Source of the DNA: Sphingomonas sp.
Lineage (GTDB): Bacteria; Pseudomonadota; Alphaproteobacteria; Sphingomonadales; Sphingomonadaceae
Assembly: GCA_017304655.1 (NCBI GenBank)
Contig: JAFKLY010000002.1
Location: 310,001-374,000 of the forward strand
DNA length: 64,000 bases
Direction of reading: 5' to 3'
In this document: positions 41,563 to 49,242 of the stretch, piece after piece
How positions within the stretch are numbered: the stretch's first letter is position 1
How the letters are laid out: each line of letters opens with the position of its first letter
Translations under genes and position numbers: made by a program
The notes under the pieces: generated by a model
Database searches by the model: none
What the model was told of the DNA's origin: nothing
Seen by the model: only the letters and a program-made list of their open reading frames with translations

Positions 41563-42660
41563 TCAAACAAGTTCGCCGCCAATAAGCTCGCGGGCAAAAG
41601 GCCTTATTGCCTCGAAGTCTCCCGATCTAACCTTTTCCACGAAGGCGGGATCGGCGAGGATTGCACGGCCTACCGATACAAGATCGAATTCGCCTTGCTC
41701 AAAGCGCCTTACGAGTTCCGAGAGGGTCACGCTGCCGGTGTCCCCGGATTGGTAGAAATTCGGTTCGAGCCCGACGGAACCGACCGTAATCGTCGGCTTT
41801 CCGGTCGCCCTGCGTGCGATCCCGGCCAGGTTGGCATCGGCACCGGCAAAGGCAGGGGCGGCAAATTCCCTTTGAGAGCAGTGGAAGACGTCAACGCCGG
41901 CGTCGGCAAGCGGACCGAGCCAATCTTCCATCTCCTTCAACGAGGATACCAGCTCGCAGGCATAATCCTGGATCTTGTATTGCGAGATGCGCAGGCCGAC
42001 CGGGAAGGAAGAAGGCACGGCGCGCCGGACCGCGCGCACGATCTCGACCGCGAAACGGGAGCGTTCGGCCAGGGTCGCGCCGCCCCAGCGATCGCCGCGG
42101 CGATTTGTCTGCGACCAGAAGAACTGATCGAGCAGATAACCATGCGCGCCATGCAGTTCGATGCCGTCAAATCCGACCGCCACCGCATCGGCGGCTGCGC
42201 GCGCAAAGGACGCGATCGTGTCGGCTATGTCGGAGTCCGTCATTTCGAGGCCGATCGGCTGCTCGGGAGACGACAGTCCGGACGGACTTTCAAATTGGGC
42301 CGGCCAGTCAGCCGGCGCGCGCGGATCAGGCAGCGCGCCCACATGCCACAACTGGCTCCAGATACGCCCTCCAGCATCATGCACGTCTGCGACGACAGAC
42401 GACCATCCGCTGAGACCTGCCCCATGTATGTCAGGAATGCTCGGGTTGTTTCGCGAAAGAGGACGATCGATCACCGTCCCCTCGGTGATGATCAGACCCG
42501 TGCCACCCTGCGCGCGGCGCCGGTAGTAAGCGGCAACCTCGGCAGTCGGCACACCTTTTGGACTGCGTGTGCGCGTCATCGGCGACATGACGAAGCGGTT
42601 CTGCAACTCAAGTCCATTGACTTTGAACGGGCTGAAAAGAGGGGAAACGTCGATTGTCAT
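41563..42660 (-). CDS. NADH:flavin oxidoreductase / old yellow enzyme family protein
   Basis: A 365-residue OYE family TIM-barrel flavoenzyme: LFSPFKVNGLELQNRFVMSPMTRTRS binds FMN, GFDGIELHGAHGYLLDQFFWSQTNRRGDRWGG is the family signature, and the HGAH pair polarises the substrate carbonyl. Such enzymes use NAD(P)H to reduce activated double bonds of enones or nitro compounds; the sphingomonad members often act on cyclic enones. The ATG at 42660 has only a weak ribosome-binding site. MarR follows in the same direction with 221 bases between. Confidence 0.94.
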   Translation of the reverse strand: MTIDVSPLFSPFKVNGLELQNRFVMSPMTRTRSPKGVPTAEVAAYYRRRAQGGTGLIITEGTVIDRPLSRNNPSIPDIHGAGLSGWSSVVADVHDAGGRIWSQLWHVGALPDPRAPADWPAQFESPSGLSSPEQPIGLEMTDSDIADTIASFARAAADAVAVGFDGIELHGAHGYLLDQFFWSQTNRRGDRWGGATLAERSRFAVEIVRAVRRAVPSSFPVGLRISQYKIQDYACELVSSLKEMEDWLGPLADAGVDVFHCSQREFAAPAFAGADANLAGIARRATGKPTITVGSVGLEPNFYQSGDTGSVTLSELVRRFEQGEFDLVSVGRAILADPAFVEKVRSGDFEAIRPFARELIGGELV

Positions 42661-42946
42661 GAGAATGTCCTGGACTGGCTGGCGGTGAGGGCGATTCTGA
42701 CCGTCAGGTCAGGGGAAGTGCGCGGAGCGGGGCTGGATTGCGGGCGTCAACAAATGGGAATCATGACGACCCCCGGTTTGAATGATGTGCCTGCCGCATG
42801 ACGGCGGTTTTCAGGCCGCATCGACGAAGGCCCATCGGGAATGTCCGTCGTGACGGCGGTGCGGTGTCATGTTGCTCTCGATGATATGCGGGCGGCGAAC
42901 CGGACAGGACCGATAAGGCCCCGGCCCGGTTCGCCGCCCGAGCGAC

Positions 42947-45481
42947 CTAGAACGACTTCTTGACGCTGATCGCCCATTCCCTGGGCCGGCCTGGCTGAGC
43001 CACGGTAAAACCGGGGCCGGAGGCGCGGTCGAAACCGGTCAGCAGGTAATATTTGTCGAAGAGGTTGGTCACCTCGGCCGAGATCGAGAGATCCTTGTCC
43101 TCATTCTCCCATGTGAGCCGGGCATTGGCGACTGTATATCCATCGATCCGACTGGTCGGCAGATTCACGCCATAAAAGATCTTGCTCTGATATGCGGCGT
43201 CAAACCTGGGAGTCAGCGATCCTGCCTTGCCGAGTTCGATCGCATATTGAACGCCGAAGCTCCACTTCCAGCGCGGGGTGTAGAGAGGATAGTCGCCGAA
43301 CTGTGGACCGGAGGGATTGCCGGGGCCACCGACCGAGGCGGTTCCGAAAGACTGGAATTTCGTGTAGTCGAAATCAAGGAAGCTGCCTGAAGCGTCGATG
43401 ATCATGCCGGGCACGGGACGCAGTGAGACCTCGACCTCCGCGCCCTTGAGATCCGCATCGCCGGAATTGATCACCAGATTGCAGGTCGAACCCAGCGTGG
43501 CGCCGATCAGTGCAATGCAGTTTGGCGAAAGCGTAAGCTGAATATCCTTGTACTTCGACATGAAGATCGCGGCGTTCAGTCGCAGCCGCCGGTCGAACAA
43601 GTCGCTCTTCCAGCCAAGCTCGTATGTCGTCAGCTTCTCCGGGCCGAAGGGCAGGGCCTGGGCCGCGTTGAAGGGGCGCGGGTTGATGCCGCCGCCCTTG
43701 ATACCGGTCGAGACCTGTCCATAAACGGAAATGTCGTCCGTCAGCTTATACTGAAGGTTGAAACGATAATCCCAGTTCTGGCTGATCTTTCCATCGTAGA
43801 GTCCCACGACGCCATTGAGGAGCCGCACCTGCGAACTGGCCGGCAGCGGCGCCCCGCCCAGGCCGGTGCGGCCGAAGACATATTCCTTGAACTCGTCATT
43901 ATAGCGCAGACCCGCGGACAAGGTCAGGCGTTCCACCGGACTCCAGGCCAGATGAACGAAGGCGGCCTTCGTGTTGGCTCTCGTGATGTCGTTGTTGAAG
44001 AAAGCCGCTTCGGTCGCCGTGCGAACGTCGGATCCGGCAAGAATGTGCGTGTACTGCTTCAGATAGAAGCCGCCCAGCGTGTATTCGAGCGTCTTGTCGA
44101 AGGCCGAACCGTTCAGCCGGACCTCCTGCGTAAACTGCCAATATTTCAGATCCGACGTGTTGTTCTGCATGGCGAGCGGTGACAGGTCATCGTCCGAATC
44201 CCAGTCCGACCGGTAGGCGCGATATCCCGTAATCGAAACCAGCTGGAGATTGTCCGTCAGATTATATTCAATCGATCCGGAGACGCCCCAGCCCTTGAAA
44301 TTCAGCCGGCCGTCATAGATCGTCGCCGGCCTGACTCCTCCCGTGTTGGCAAACGCGCCCAATGCACCGGTCGATGTGTCGGCTGCCGCGATATAGGTGG
44401 CATAGTTGCAGTACGGGCCGCAGATGAAGCGAACATCATAGGGAATTGCCGCGCTGTAGGGATTGACGTCAGTGGCGCCACGGGCGTTTCCGGGGAGGCG
44501 GTCAATCCAGTTCGGGCTCCGACGGACGCCGGCGATGCTGCGATCGAGAAGAACGTTACCCGCATTGGGGCGATCTTCGACCGTATAGTCGCCGATGATG
44601 TTGATATCGAGGTCGGAATTTGGCTGAAAGCGAAGCTGCCCTCGCACCGCCGAGTATCCGGTTCCGCCTTCGCGGCCGAGCACGCAATCCGAGGCCGAGG
44701 TTAGCTGAGGAACGCCGCCGGCCGGATTGACGGGGGCGGTTGTGCCGGTGTTGGTGGTATAGACTGCGGGACCTCCGGCCGGATAGAGACAGCCGAAGTC
44801 CATGCGCTTGATATAGCCTTCCTGCTTCTTGGTGACGCCCGCGATCCTCGCGCTGATGGTGTCAGTCAGACCGAAGTCGGCCGAGGCGCGGAGATCGAGG
44901 CGATTGCGGCTGCCGTAGGTCGCCAGGATATATCCGGAATTGGAGCCTGTCGGCCGCGCCGAATACAGCTTGACGGCGCCACCGATCGAGTTCTTGCCGG
45001 CGAGCGTGCCTTGCGGCCCCCGCAAAATCTCGACGCGATCGAGATCGAGCAGGTCGAGAATCGATCCGGTCAGCGTGGCATAATAGACGTCGTCGACATA
45101 GAGGCCCACGCCAGGCTCAAGCGCGGCGCTGAAGTCATGCTGGCCGACACCGCGAATATTGCCCACCAGCGACGACCCGTAGGTCGCGCCCTGTCCCTTG
45201 AGGGTCACCGATGGCGCCTGGTTGGCGATCTGCGCGATGTTGGTCTGGCTCCTTGCCTCCAGCATTGCGCCCGACACGGCCGTGATCGCAATCGGCGTGT
45301 CCTGCAGATTCTGCGCGCGGAACTGAGCCGTGACGGTGATGACCTCGACCTCGTCCCGATTGGCGGGTTCCGTTTCGGATTTGCGCTCCGAACCGGATGT
45401 CTGGGCCTGGGCTTGATATGCGCCCATGAAACCCAGCACGACTATGCTTGCGCAACCAAGTGCGCGAACGCTTCCTTTCAT
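42947..45481 (-). CDS. TonB-dependent outer-membrane receptor
   Basis: An 844-residue receptor: signal peptide near GAYQAQAQT, TonB-box-like VEVITVTAQFRAQNLQDTPIAI, plug (GNIRGVGQHDFSAALEPGVGLYVDDVYY, RVEILRGPQGTLAGKNSIGGAVKLYS) and a barrel ending EWAISVKKSF. It belongs to the iron-complex-like receptors that sphingomonads use for aromatic and terpenoid substrates. GGAGGGGAGAGC precedes the ATG at 45481. It follows the SnoaL-like gene (45499) by 17 bases and is probably in one operon with it. Confidence 0.94.
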   Translation of the reverse strand: MKGSVRALGCASIVVLGFMGAYQAQAQTSGSERKSETEPANRDEVEVITVTAQFRAQNLQDTPIAITAVSGAMLEARSQTNIAQIANQAPSVTLKGQGATYGSSLVGNIRGVGQHDFSAALEPGVGLYVDDVYYATLTGSILDLLDLDRVEILRGPQGTLAGKNSIGGAVKLYSARPTGSNSGYILATYGSRNRLDLRASADFGLTDTISARIAGVTKKQEGYIKRMDFGCLYPAGGPAVYTTNTGTTAPVNPAGGVPQLTSASDCVLGREGGTGYSAVRGQLRFQPNSDLDINIIGDYTVEDRPNAGNVLLDRSIAGVRRSPNWIDRLPGNARGATDVNPYSAAIPYDVRFICGPYCNYATYIAAADTSTGALGAFANTGGVRPATIYDGRLNFKGWGVSGSIEYNLTDNLQLVSITGYRAYRSDWDSDDDLSPLAMQNNTSDLKYWQFTQEVRLNGSAFDKTLEYTLGGFYLKQYTHILAGSDVRTATEAAFFNNDITRANTKAAFVHLAWSPVERLTLSAGLRYNDEFKEYVFGRTGLGGAPLPASSQVRLLNGVVGLYDGKISQNWDYRFNLQYKLTDDISVYGQVSTGIKGGGINPRPFNAAQALPFGPEKLTTYELGWKSDLFDRRLRLNAAIFMSKYKDIQLTLSPNCIALIGATLGSTCNLVINSGDADLKGAEVEVSLRPVPGMIIDASGSFLDFDYTKFQSFGTASVGGPGNPSGPQFGDYPLYTPRWKWSFGVQYAIELGKAGSLTPRFDAAYQSKIFYGVNLPTSRIDGYTVANARLTWENEDKDLSISAEVTNLFDKYYLLTGFDRASGPGFTVAQPGRPREWAISVKKSF

Positions 45482-45498
45482 CGCTCTCCCCTCCATCG

Positions 45499-46014
45499 TT
45501 ACCTTGGTCGTTTAAGGACCTGTTGGTATGAAATATCGTTCTTGTTTGCCTGGCCGCGCAGGGTCGCCGGATTGTTCTCCGACCCAATCGCCGTGCGGGG
45601 CGTGGACTGCGTGAAGTCGAGGACCGCCCAGCGTTCCGCGATCTTCCATTCACCGTTGCGCCGCTCGAAGCGGTGCACGTAGCGGCCGAACATCTCGTTC
45701 AGGCGGTCACCCGCATTATGCACCGCGTGAAAATAGGCCTCGCACCAGGCCAGATCGCCCTCGACCTCGATGGAAATGTTGCTGAGGCGATGCTGGGTGC
45801 CCCCGGGAGCGACGGTCGGCATGCGCTCGACCGCAGCCTTGATGAAGTCGCCTGCCGGCCGGTCGTGACCGGCGTGATGCTCGATCGCATCTTCGTGATA
45901 GGCCGAGCCGATCAATTCAGCATCGAGCCGATCCACCCCACGGCAATAGCGCGTGAGAACCTTCATGATGAGATACTCGTCGAGCATCTCCTGACGATAT
46001 GGCTGTTCGCCCAA
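45499..46014 (-). CDS. SnoaL/NTF2-like protein
   Basis: A 171-residue NTF2-like protein: LIMKVLTRYCRGVDRLDAELIGSAYHEDAIEHH, then TQHRLSNISIEVEGDLAWCEAYFHAVH and GRYVHRFERRNGEWKIAERWAVLDF. Tyr, Asp and His of RYCRGVDRLD and QHRLSN match catalytic positions of scytalone dehydratase-like members. The start is TTG at 46014 with an excellent GGAGGAAAGG upstream. It is homologous to the divergent gene at 46408 (shared RY-RG-DR-D and DISYQ-L ends), pointing to an old duplication about the shared promoter region. Confidence 0.84.
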   Translation of the reverse strand: MGEQPYRQEMLDEYLIMKVLTRYCRGVDRLDAELIGSAYHEDAIEHHAGHDRPAGDFIKAAVERMPTVAPGGTQHRLSNISIEVEGDLAWCEAYFHAVHNAGDRLNEMFGRYVHRFERRNGEWKIAERWAVLDFTQSTPRTAIGSENNPATLRGQANKNDISYQQVLKRPR

Positions 46015-46407
46015 AGACCTTTCCTCCCCTGCAGCATATTTCGCCGTCCTGTTGCGTCATCTGCGCGCAAGGCAGGCGACTCAGCTGGCGATAATTCATT
46101 TAACATTGCTAATAAACTTCTGGAGCATCGGCCTGTCAATGCCCAAAGTGACGAGGCCGGTTCGATGGATACGAGGCTGGTGGGACATAAGCTGGCAATG
46201 TACGAGAATCATGGAAATTTCCCCTGATTTCCATTGATATTCATGCTTCATGAGGCGGTGTGAGAAATCCGCGCCGTAGCATTTCGCCGTTGACAGCAAC
46301 TCATTTGTTCCCCACTCATGCGCTGCGAATTCATTTCCATTTGAAAATATGCTGCGGTTCAAAGAAGCGCAAAAAATGAAATGTGCGAAGCGGCGGAGAG
46401 GCATGTC
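46015..46407. other. Divergent promoter region of two NTF2-like genes
   Basis: 393 bases between two divergent genes without a supported gene. It is AT-richer than its surroundings and contains the palindrome at 46211-46234 and another ATTTCCAT at about 46331, so it is likely a shared control region. Confidence 0.55.
46211..46234. promoter_or_regulatory. Candidate operator palindrome
   Basis: ATGGAAAT (46211-46218) and ATTTCCAT (46227-46234) form perfect eight-base arms around an eight-base centre. The repeat lies between the two divergent NTF2-like genes. The half site ATTTCCAT recurs about 100 bases on. The cognate regulator is not known; the MarR genes at either side are candidates, but their own palindromes differ. 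Confidence 0.45.
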
Positions 46408-46950
46408 ATGAGCGAAGATATTAGTTCTCGGGATGCGCGGATCGATCATCTGCTGACCACCGAAGACATCCGCGAAGTGCTTCGGCGCTATACGCGCGGG
46501 CTTGATCGTCACGACGACGCCCTGATGGCCAGCGCATTCTGGCCTGACGCAGAGATCAATTATCTGGATAACTTCAACGGGCCGACCGACGCGTTTGTCG
46601 AATGGGGCAACAAGTGGCACGAGGATCGTTATCTCGAGCACCAGCATCACATCACGAACGTGAACATCGACCTGGACGGTGACCAGGCGCATGTCGTCAG
46701 CTATGTGATTTTTATCCTGCGCCAGAAAGACAATCTCCAGGCATTTGGCAGCGGACGCTATATTGATCAGTTCGAGCGGCGGGCCGGCGAATGGCGGATC
46801 GCGGTGCGCGAGTTTCTTCCGGAGATGCGCATCGCGGTTCCGGTGAACCCGCGGCGGGAACTGCCCAGCCCGCCGGGCAATGGGCGATGGGACAAGGGGG
46901 ACATTTCCTATCAGAAGCCGCTTCTGAGAAGGGCAGATCGCCCGAAGTGA
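46408..46950 (+). CDS. SnoaL/NTF2-like protein
   Basis: A 180-residue NTF2-like protein: LLTTEDIREVLRRYTRGLDRHDDALMASAFWPDAEINYLDNFNG, then HQHHITNVNIDLDGDQAHVVSYVIFILR and GSGRYIDQFERRAGEWRIAVREFLPEM. It is a homologue of the 45499 product but clearly diverged. CGGAGAGG precedes ATG 46408. It is followed after 32 bases by an MFS gene on the same strand. A hydratase, dehydratase or lyase role is likely from the superfamily, but the substrate is unknown. Confidence 0.84.
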   Translation: MSEDISSRDARIDHLLTTEDIREVLRRYTRGLDRHDDALMASAFWPDAEINYLDNFNGPTDAFVEWGNKWHEDRYLEHQHHITNVNIDLDGDQAHVVSYVIFILRQKDNLQAFGSGRYIDQFERRAGEWRIAVREFLPEMRIAVPVNPRRELPSPPGNGRWDKGDISYQKPLLRRADRPK

Positions 46951-46982
46951 GACTGGTCGAATAATGAAGAGAGGATAGGAAA

Positions 46983-48362
46983 GTGGCCGTTAAAAGGTCC
47001 ACGGGACACGGAGGGGACAGCTTCAGCAACGCATATCGCGTATGGCTCCTCGTGCTGACCGTCTGCGTGGGGGCCTTCGGCTTCATCGACCGCATCGTCA
47101 TCTCGACGCTGGGCGAAGCGATCAAGCGCGATCTGGCGCTCAGCGATTTCCAGTTGGGGATCCTGGGCGGGCTGAGCTTCGCCATCCTCTATTCGACGAT
47201 CGGCCTTCCCATCGCGCGCCTCGCGGAACGAAAAAGCCGAATCACCATCATCTCCGTCTCTATCGGCCTGTTCTCGATCGCGACCGTTCTATGCGGTTTC
47301 GCCGCCAGTTTCTGGCAATTGTTCCTGCTCAGGATCGGGGTGGGCATCGGAGAGGCCGGGGTTCAGGCGCCGGTTGCGTCCCTTCTGACGGACCATTTCC
47401 GCCGCGAGCGGCGCGGCACGGTCATGACCATCATGAAACTGGGCAGCCCGCTGGGATCGGTGATCGGCGCGCTTTCGGCCGGCTGGATCGGGACACATTA
47501 TGGCTGGAGGGCCGCGGTCGTCGCCGTCGCGGCACCGGGCATCCTGATTGCCATCCTGTTTCGACTGACGCTGCGCGAGCCTCCACGAGGCATGTCTGAC
47601 CCGGATAGCGACCGGGGCGAACAGGAGCCGCCGCCCTTCCTCGCTGTCATGCGGACGATGGGAGCGCGCGCGGAGTTTCGTCAAATGCTCCTGGGCTTGT
47701 CGCTCGTCACGATAGCGTTGTTCGGCTCGGGCGCTTTCTATTCACCTTTTTTCATGCGGGCGCATGGCCTCAGCCTCTCCGAGATCGGGGTTTACTACTC
47801 GATCCAGAGCGGGATCGCCGCGACTGTCGGCTTCGCGATCGGAGGTGTCGGGATCGATTTTCTTTCCAAGAGACATCCCAGATGGAATTCGCTCATCCCC
47901 GCGATTGGCGTCGCCATCAGTGTGCCCTTCAATCTGATCGGCTACAGCGTCGACGATCCCCGCATGGCGCTCATCTTTCTGATCCTGGGCGCTATCGCTA
48001 TTTTCTTTCATAACGTCCCGACGCTCGTTGCTTTTCAGAACATGGTCACGTCGCGGATGCGCGCGACCGCAGCCTTCGTATTTTTCTTCGTCACAACGAT
48101 GATCGGGGTTGGGATAGGGCCGGCTATTGTTGGGCTCCTCAGCGACTTTTACGCGAGTATCGCCTTCACCGCAGGGGACTATGGAACACTCTGCTCTGGT
48201 CAGCAATTGGCGCGGTCGGGAGCCGACATCCAGAGCGCCTGTCTCACGGCCTCGACCGCCGGCATACGCTACGCGCTTCTGTCAGCAACGGGCTTTGCTG
48301 CGTGGAGTTCGATCCACTATTTCCTGGCTAGCCGGATCACCGGGCGGCCCACGCGTACTTAG
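46983..48362 (+). CDS. MFS transporter, spinster-like
   Basis: A 459-residue carrier with about twelve membrane segments, starting at GTG with AGAGGATAGGA upstream. TM1 reads CVGAFGFIDRIVISTLGEAIK; motif A is LARLAERKSRITIIS. It belongs to the same broad group as the carriers at 28682 and 38515 but is more distant: the TM4 motif EAPPHSMISDM is replaced by EAGVQAPVASLLTDHF. It follows the NTF2-like gene by 32 bases, so the two are probably co-expressed. Confidence 0.9.
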   Translation: MAVKRSTGHGGDSFSNAYRVWLLVLTVCVGAFGFIDRIVISTLGEAIKRDLALSDFQLGILGGLSFAILYSTIGLPIARLAERKSRITIISVSIGLFSIATVLCGFAASFWQLFLLRIGVGIGEAGVQAPVASLLTDHFRRERRGTVMTIMKLGSPLGSVIGALSAGWIGTHYGWRAAVVAVAAPGILIAILFRLTLREPPRGMSDPDSDRGEQEPPPFLAVMRTMGARAEFRQMLLGLSLVTIALFGSGAFYSPFFMRAHGLSLSEIGVYYSIQSGIAATVGFAIGGVGIDFLSKRHPRWNSLIPAIGVAISVPFNLIGYSVDDPRMALIFLILGAIAIFFHNVPTLVAFQNMVTSRMRATAAFVFFFVTTMIGVGIGPAIVGLLSDFYASIAFTAGDYGTLCSGQQLARSGADIQSACLTASTAGIRYALLSATGFAAWSSIHYFLASRITGRPTRT

Positions 48363-48491
48363 CGACAATCTCTGCTCTTAATTTCAGGGACCCGGCCCCT
48401 TCCAGAATGCGGCGGCAAGCGCTTCATCGTAGCCGGGCGATCGATGAAGGCGATTGTGGCGGAGCGTCGAAAATAACATCGAGCTGGCGGT

Positions 48492-49052
48492 CTATCGACC
48501 GCCGTTCCCATAATTCATGATCGCGTTGCGAACCCGCTCAAGAACCGAAAGGCAAATCTCCATCTCCGAACGGGAGACGTTGCCGAGCAGGGCGTTCCTT
48601 ATGTCGTTCACTTCCTTGGAGATCGCCTCGATGATCGGATGCGCGGCTGGTGTGAGATACAGGTTCTTGATGCGACGATCCGCCTTGCTTTCGCGCCGCT
48701 CGAGCAAGTCCTGACGGACTAGTTCGTCCACGATGGCGACCAAAGTGGCGCTGGTGACGGACATACGCTCCGCCAGTTCGGTCTGGTTGATGCCCGGCTG
48801 GAGCCGAGCCCAGGCGAGGACTCGCCAGCGGGGTTGCGTCTGACCCGAGAAACGCAGTCGCTCGTCCAGCAGATTGTGCCACGCCCGGCCGGTGCCGACC
48901 AGCCACCACGACATCTGCACGCGCAGATCGTCATCTGAGCCTGGCTCTTGACTGCGGTTCGTCGGAGGTCCGGGAACGAAGCGCCCCTTCGCATCTTTTG
49001 CAGAAAACGGCGCTATTTCAAGCGACTGTTCCGTGCCCTCCGGCCCACCCAT
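48492..49052 (-). CDS. MarR family transcriptional regulator
   Basis: A 186-residue MarR protein with a 45-residue polar N-terminal extension beyond the usual length. The winged HTH is complete: QPRWRVLAWARLQPGINQTELAERMSVTSATLVAIVDELVRQDLLERRESKADRRIKNLYLTPAA. GGAGAG precedes ATG 49052; ATG 49094 would extend it by 14 residues. It is divergent from the TonB receptor at 49243, and the gap between them holds the palindrome ACCTAA-ATA-TTAGGT. It likely represses the receptor-MFS operon and itself. Confidence 0.92.
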   Translation of the reverse strand: MGGPEGTEQSLEIAPFSAKDAKGRFVPGPPTNRSQEPGSDDDLRVQMSWWLVGTGRAWHNLLDERLRFSGQTQPRWRVLAWARLQPGINQTELAERMSVTSATLVAIVDELVRQDLLERRESKADRRIKNLYLTPAAHPIIEAISKEVNDIRNALLGNVSRSEMEICLSVLERVRNAIMNYGNGGR

Positions 49053-49137
49053 CACAGCTCTCCTGCCCTTGTTCGGTTCTTGATGCCTCAACAACCATTG
49101 CCTTCCTTTTAAAAGATAGGATATGAATTACTAGCCA

Positions 49138-49152
49138 ACCTAAATATTAGGT
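49138..49152. promoter_or_regulatory. Candidate MarR operator between the MarR and TonB receptor genes
   Basis: ACCTAAATATTAGGT is a perfect palindrome with six-base arms and a three-base centre, 86 bases from the MarR start and 91 from the receptor start. Its form and position suit a MarR dimer controlling both divergent genes. Confidence 0.6.
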
Positions 49153-49242
49153 GAGCGAATCTTAACAGCCATGCATGTTCGGCGTCGCCCTGCGGGGGCT
49201 GTCGGACAAACGATATAGGCAGCGACTAGGGAGAGAATTGCA

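Noticed and set aside
41479..42801. Plus-strand frame of 440 codons
   Set aside because: Lies opposite the old yellow enzyme gene, whose motifs are clear; the frame is a mirror artefact.
46096..46692. Leftward frame over the divergent promoter and the 46408 gene
   Set aside because: Overlaps a clear NTF2-like gene on the other strand and has no family pattern.
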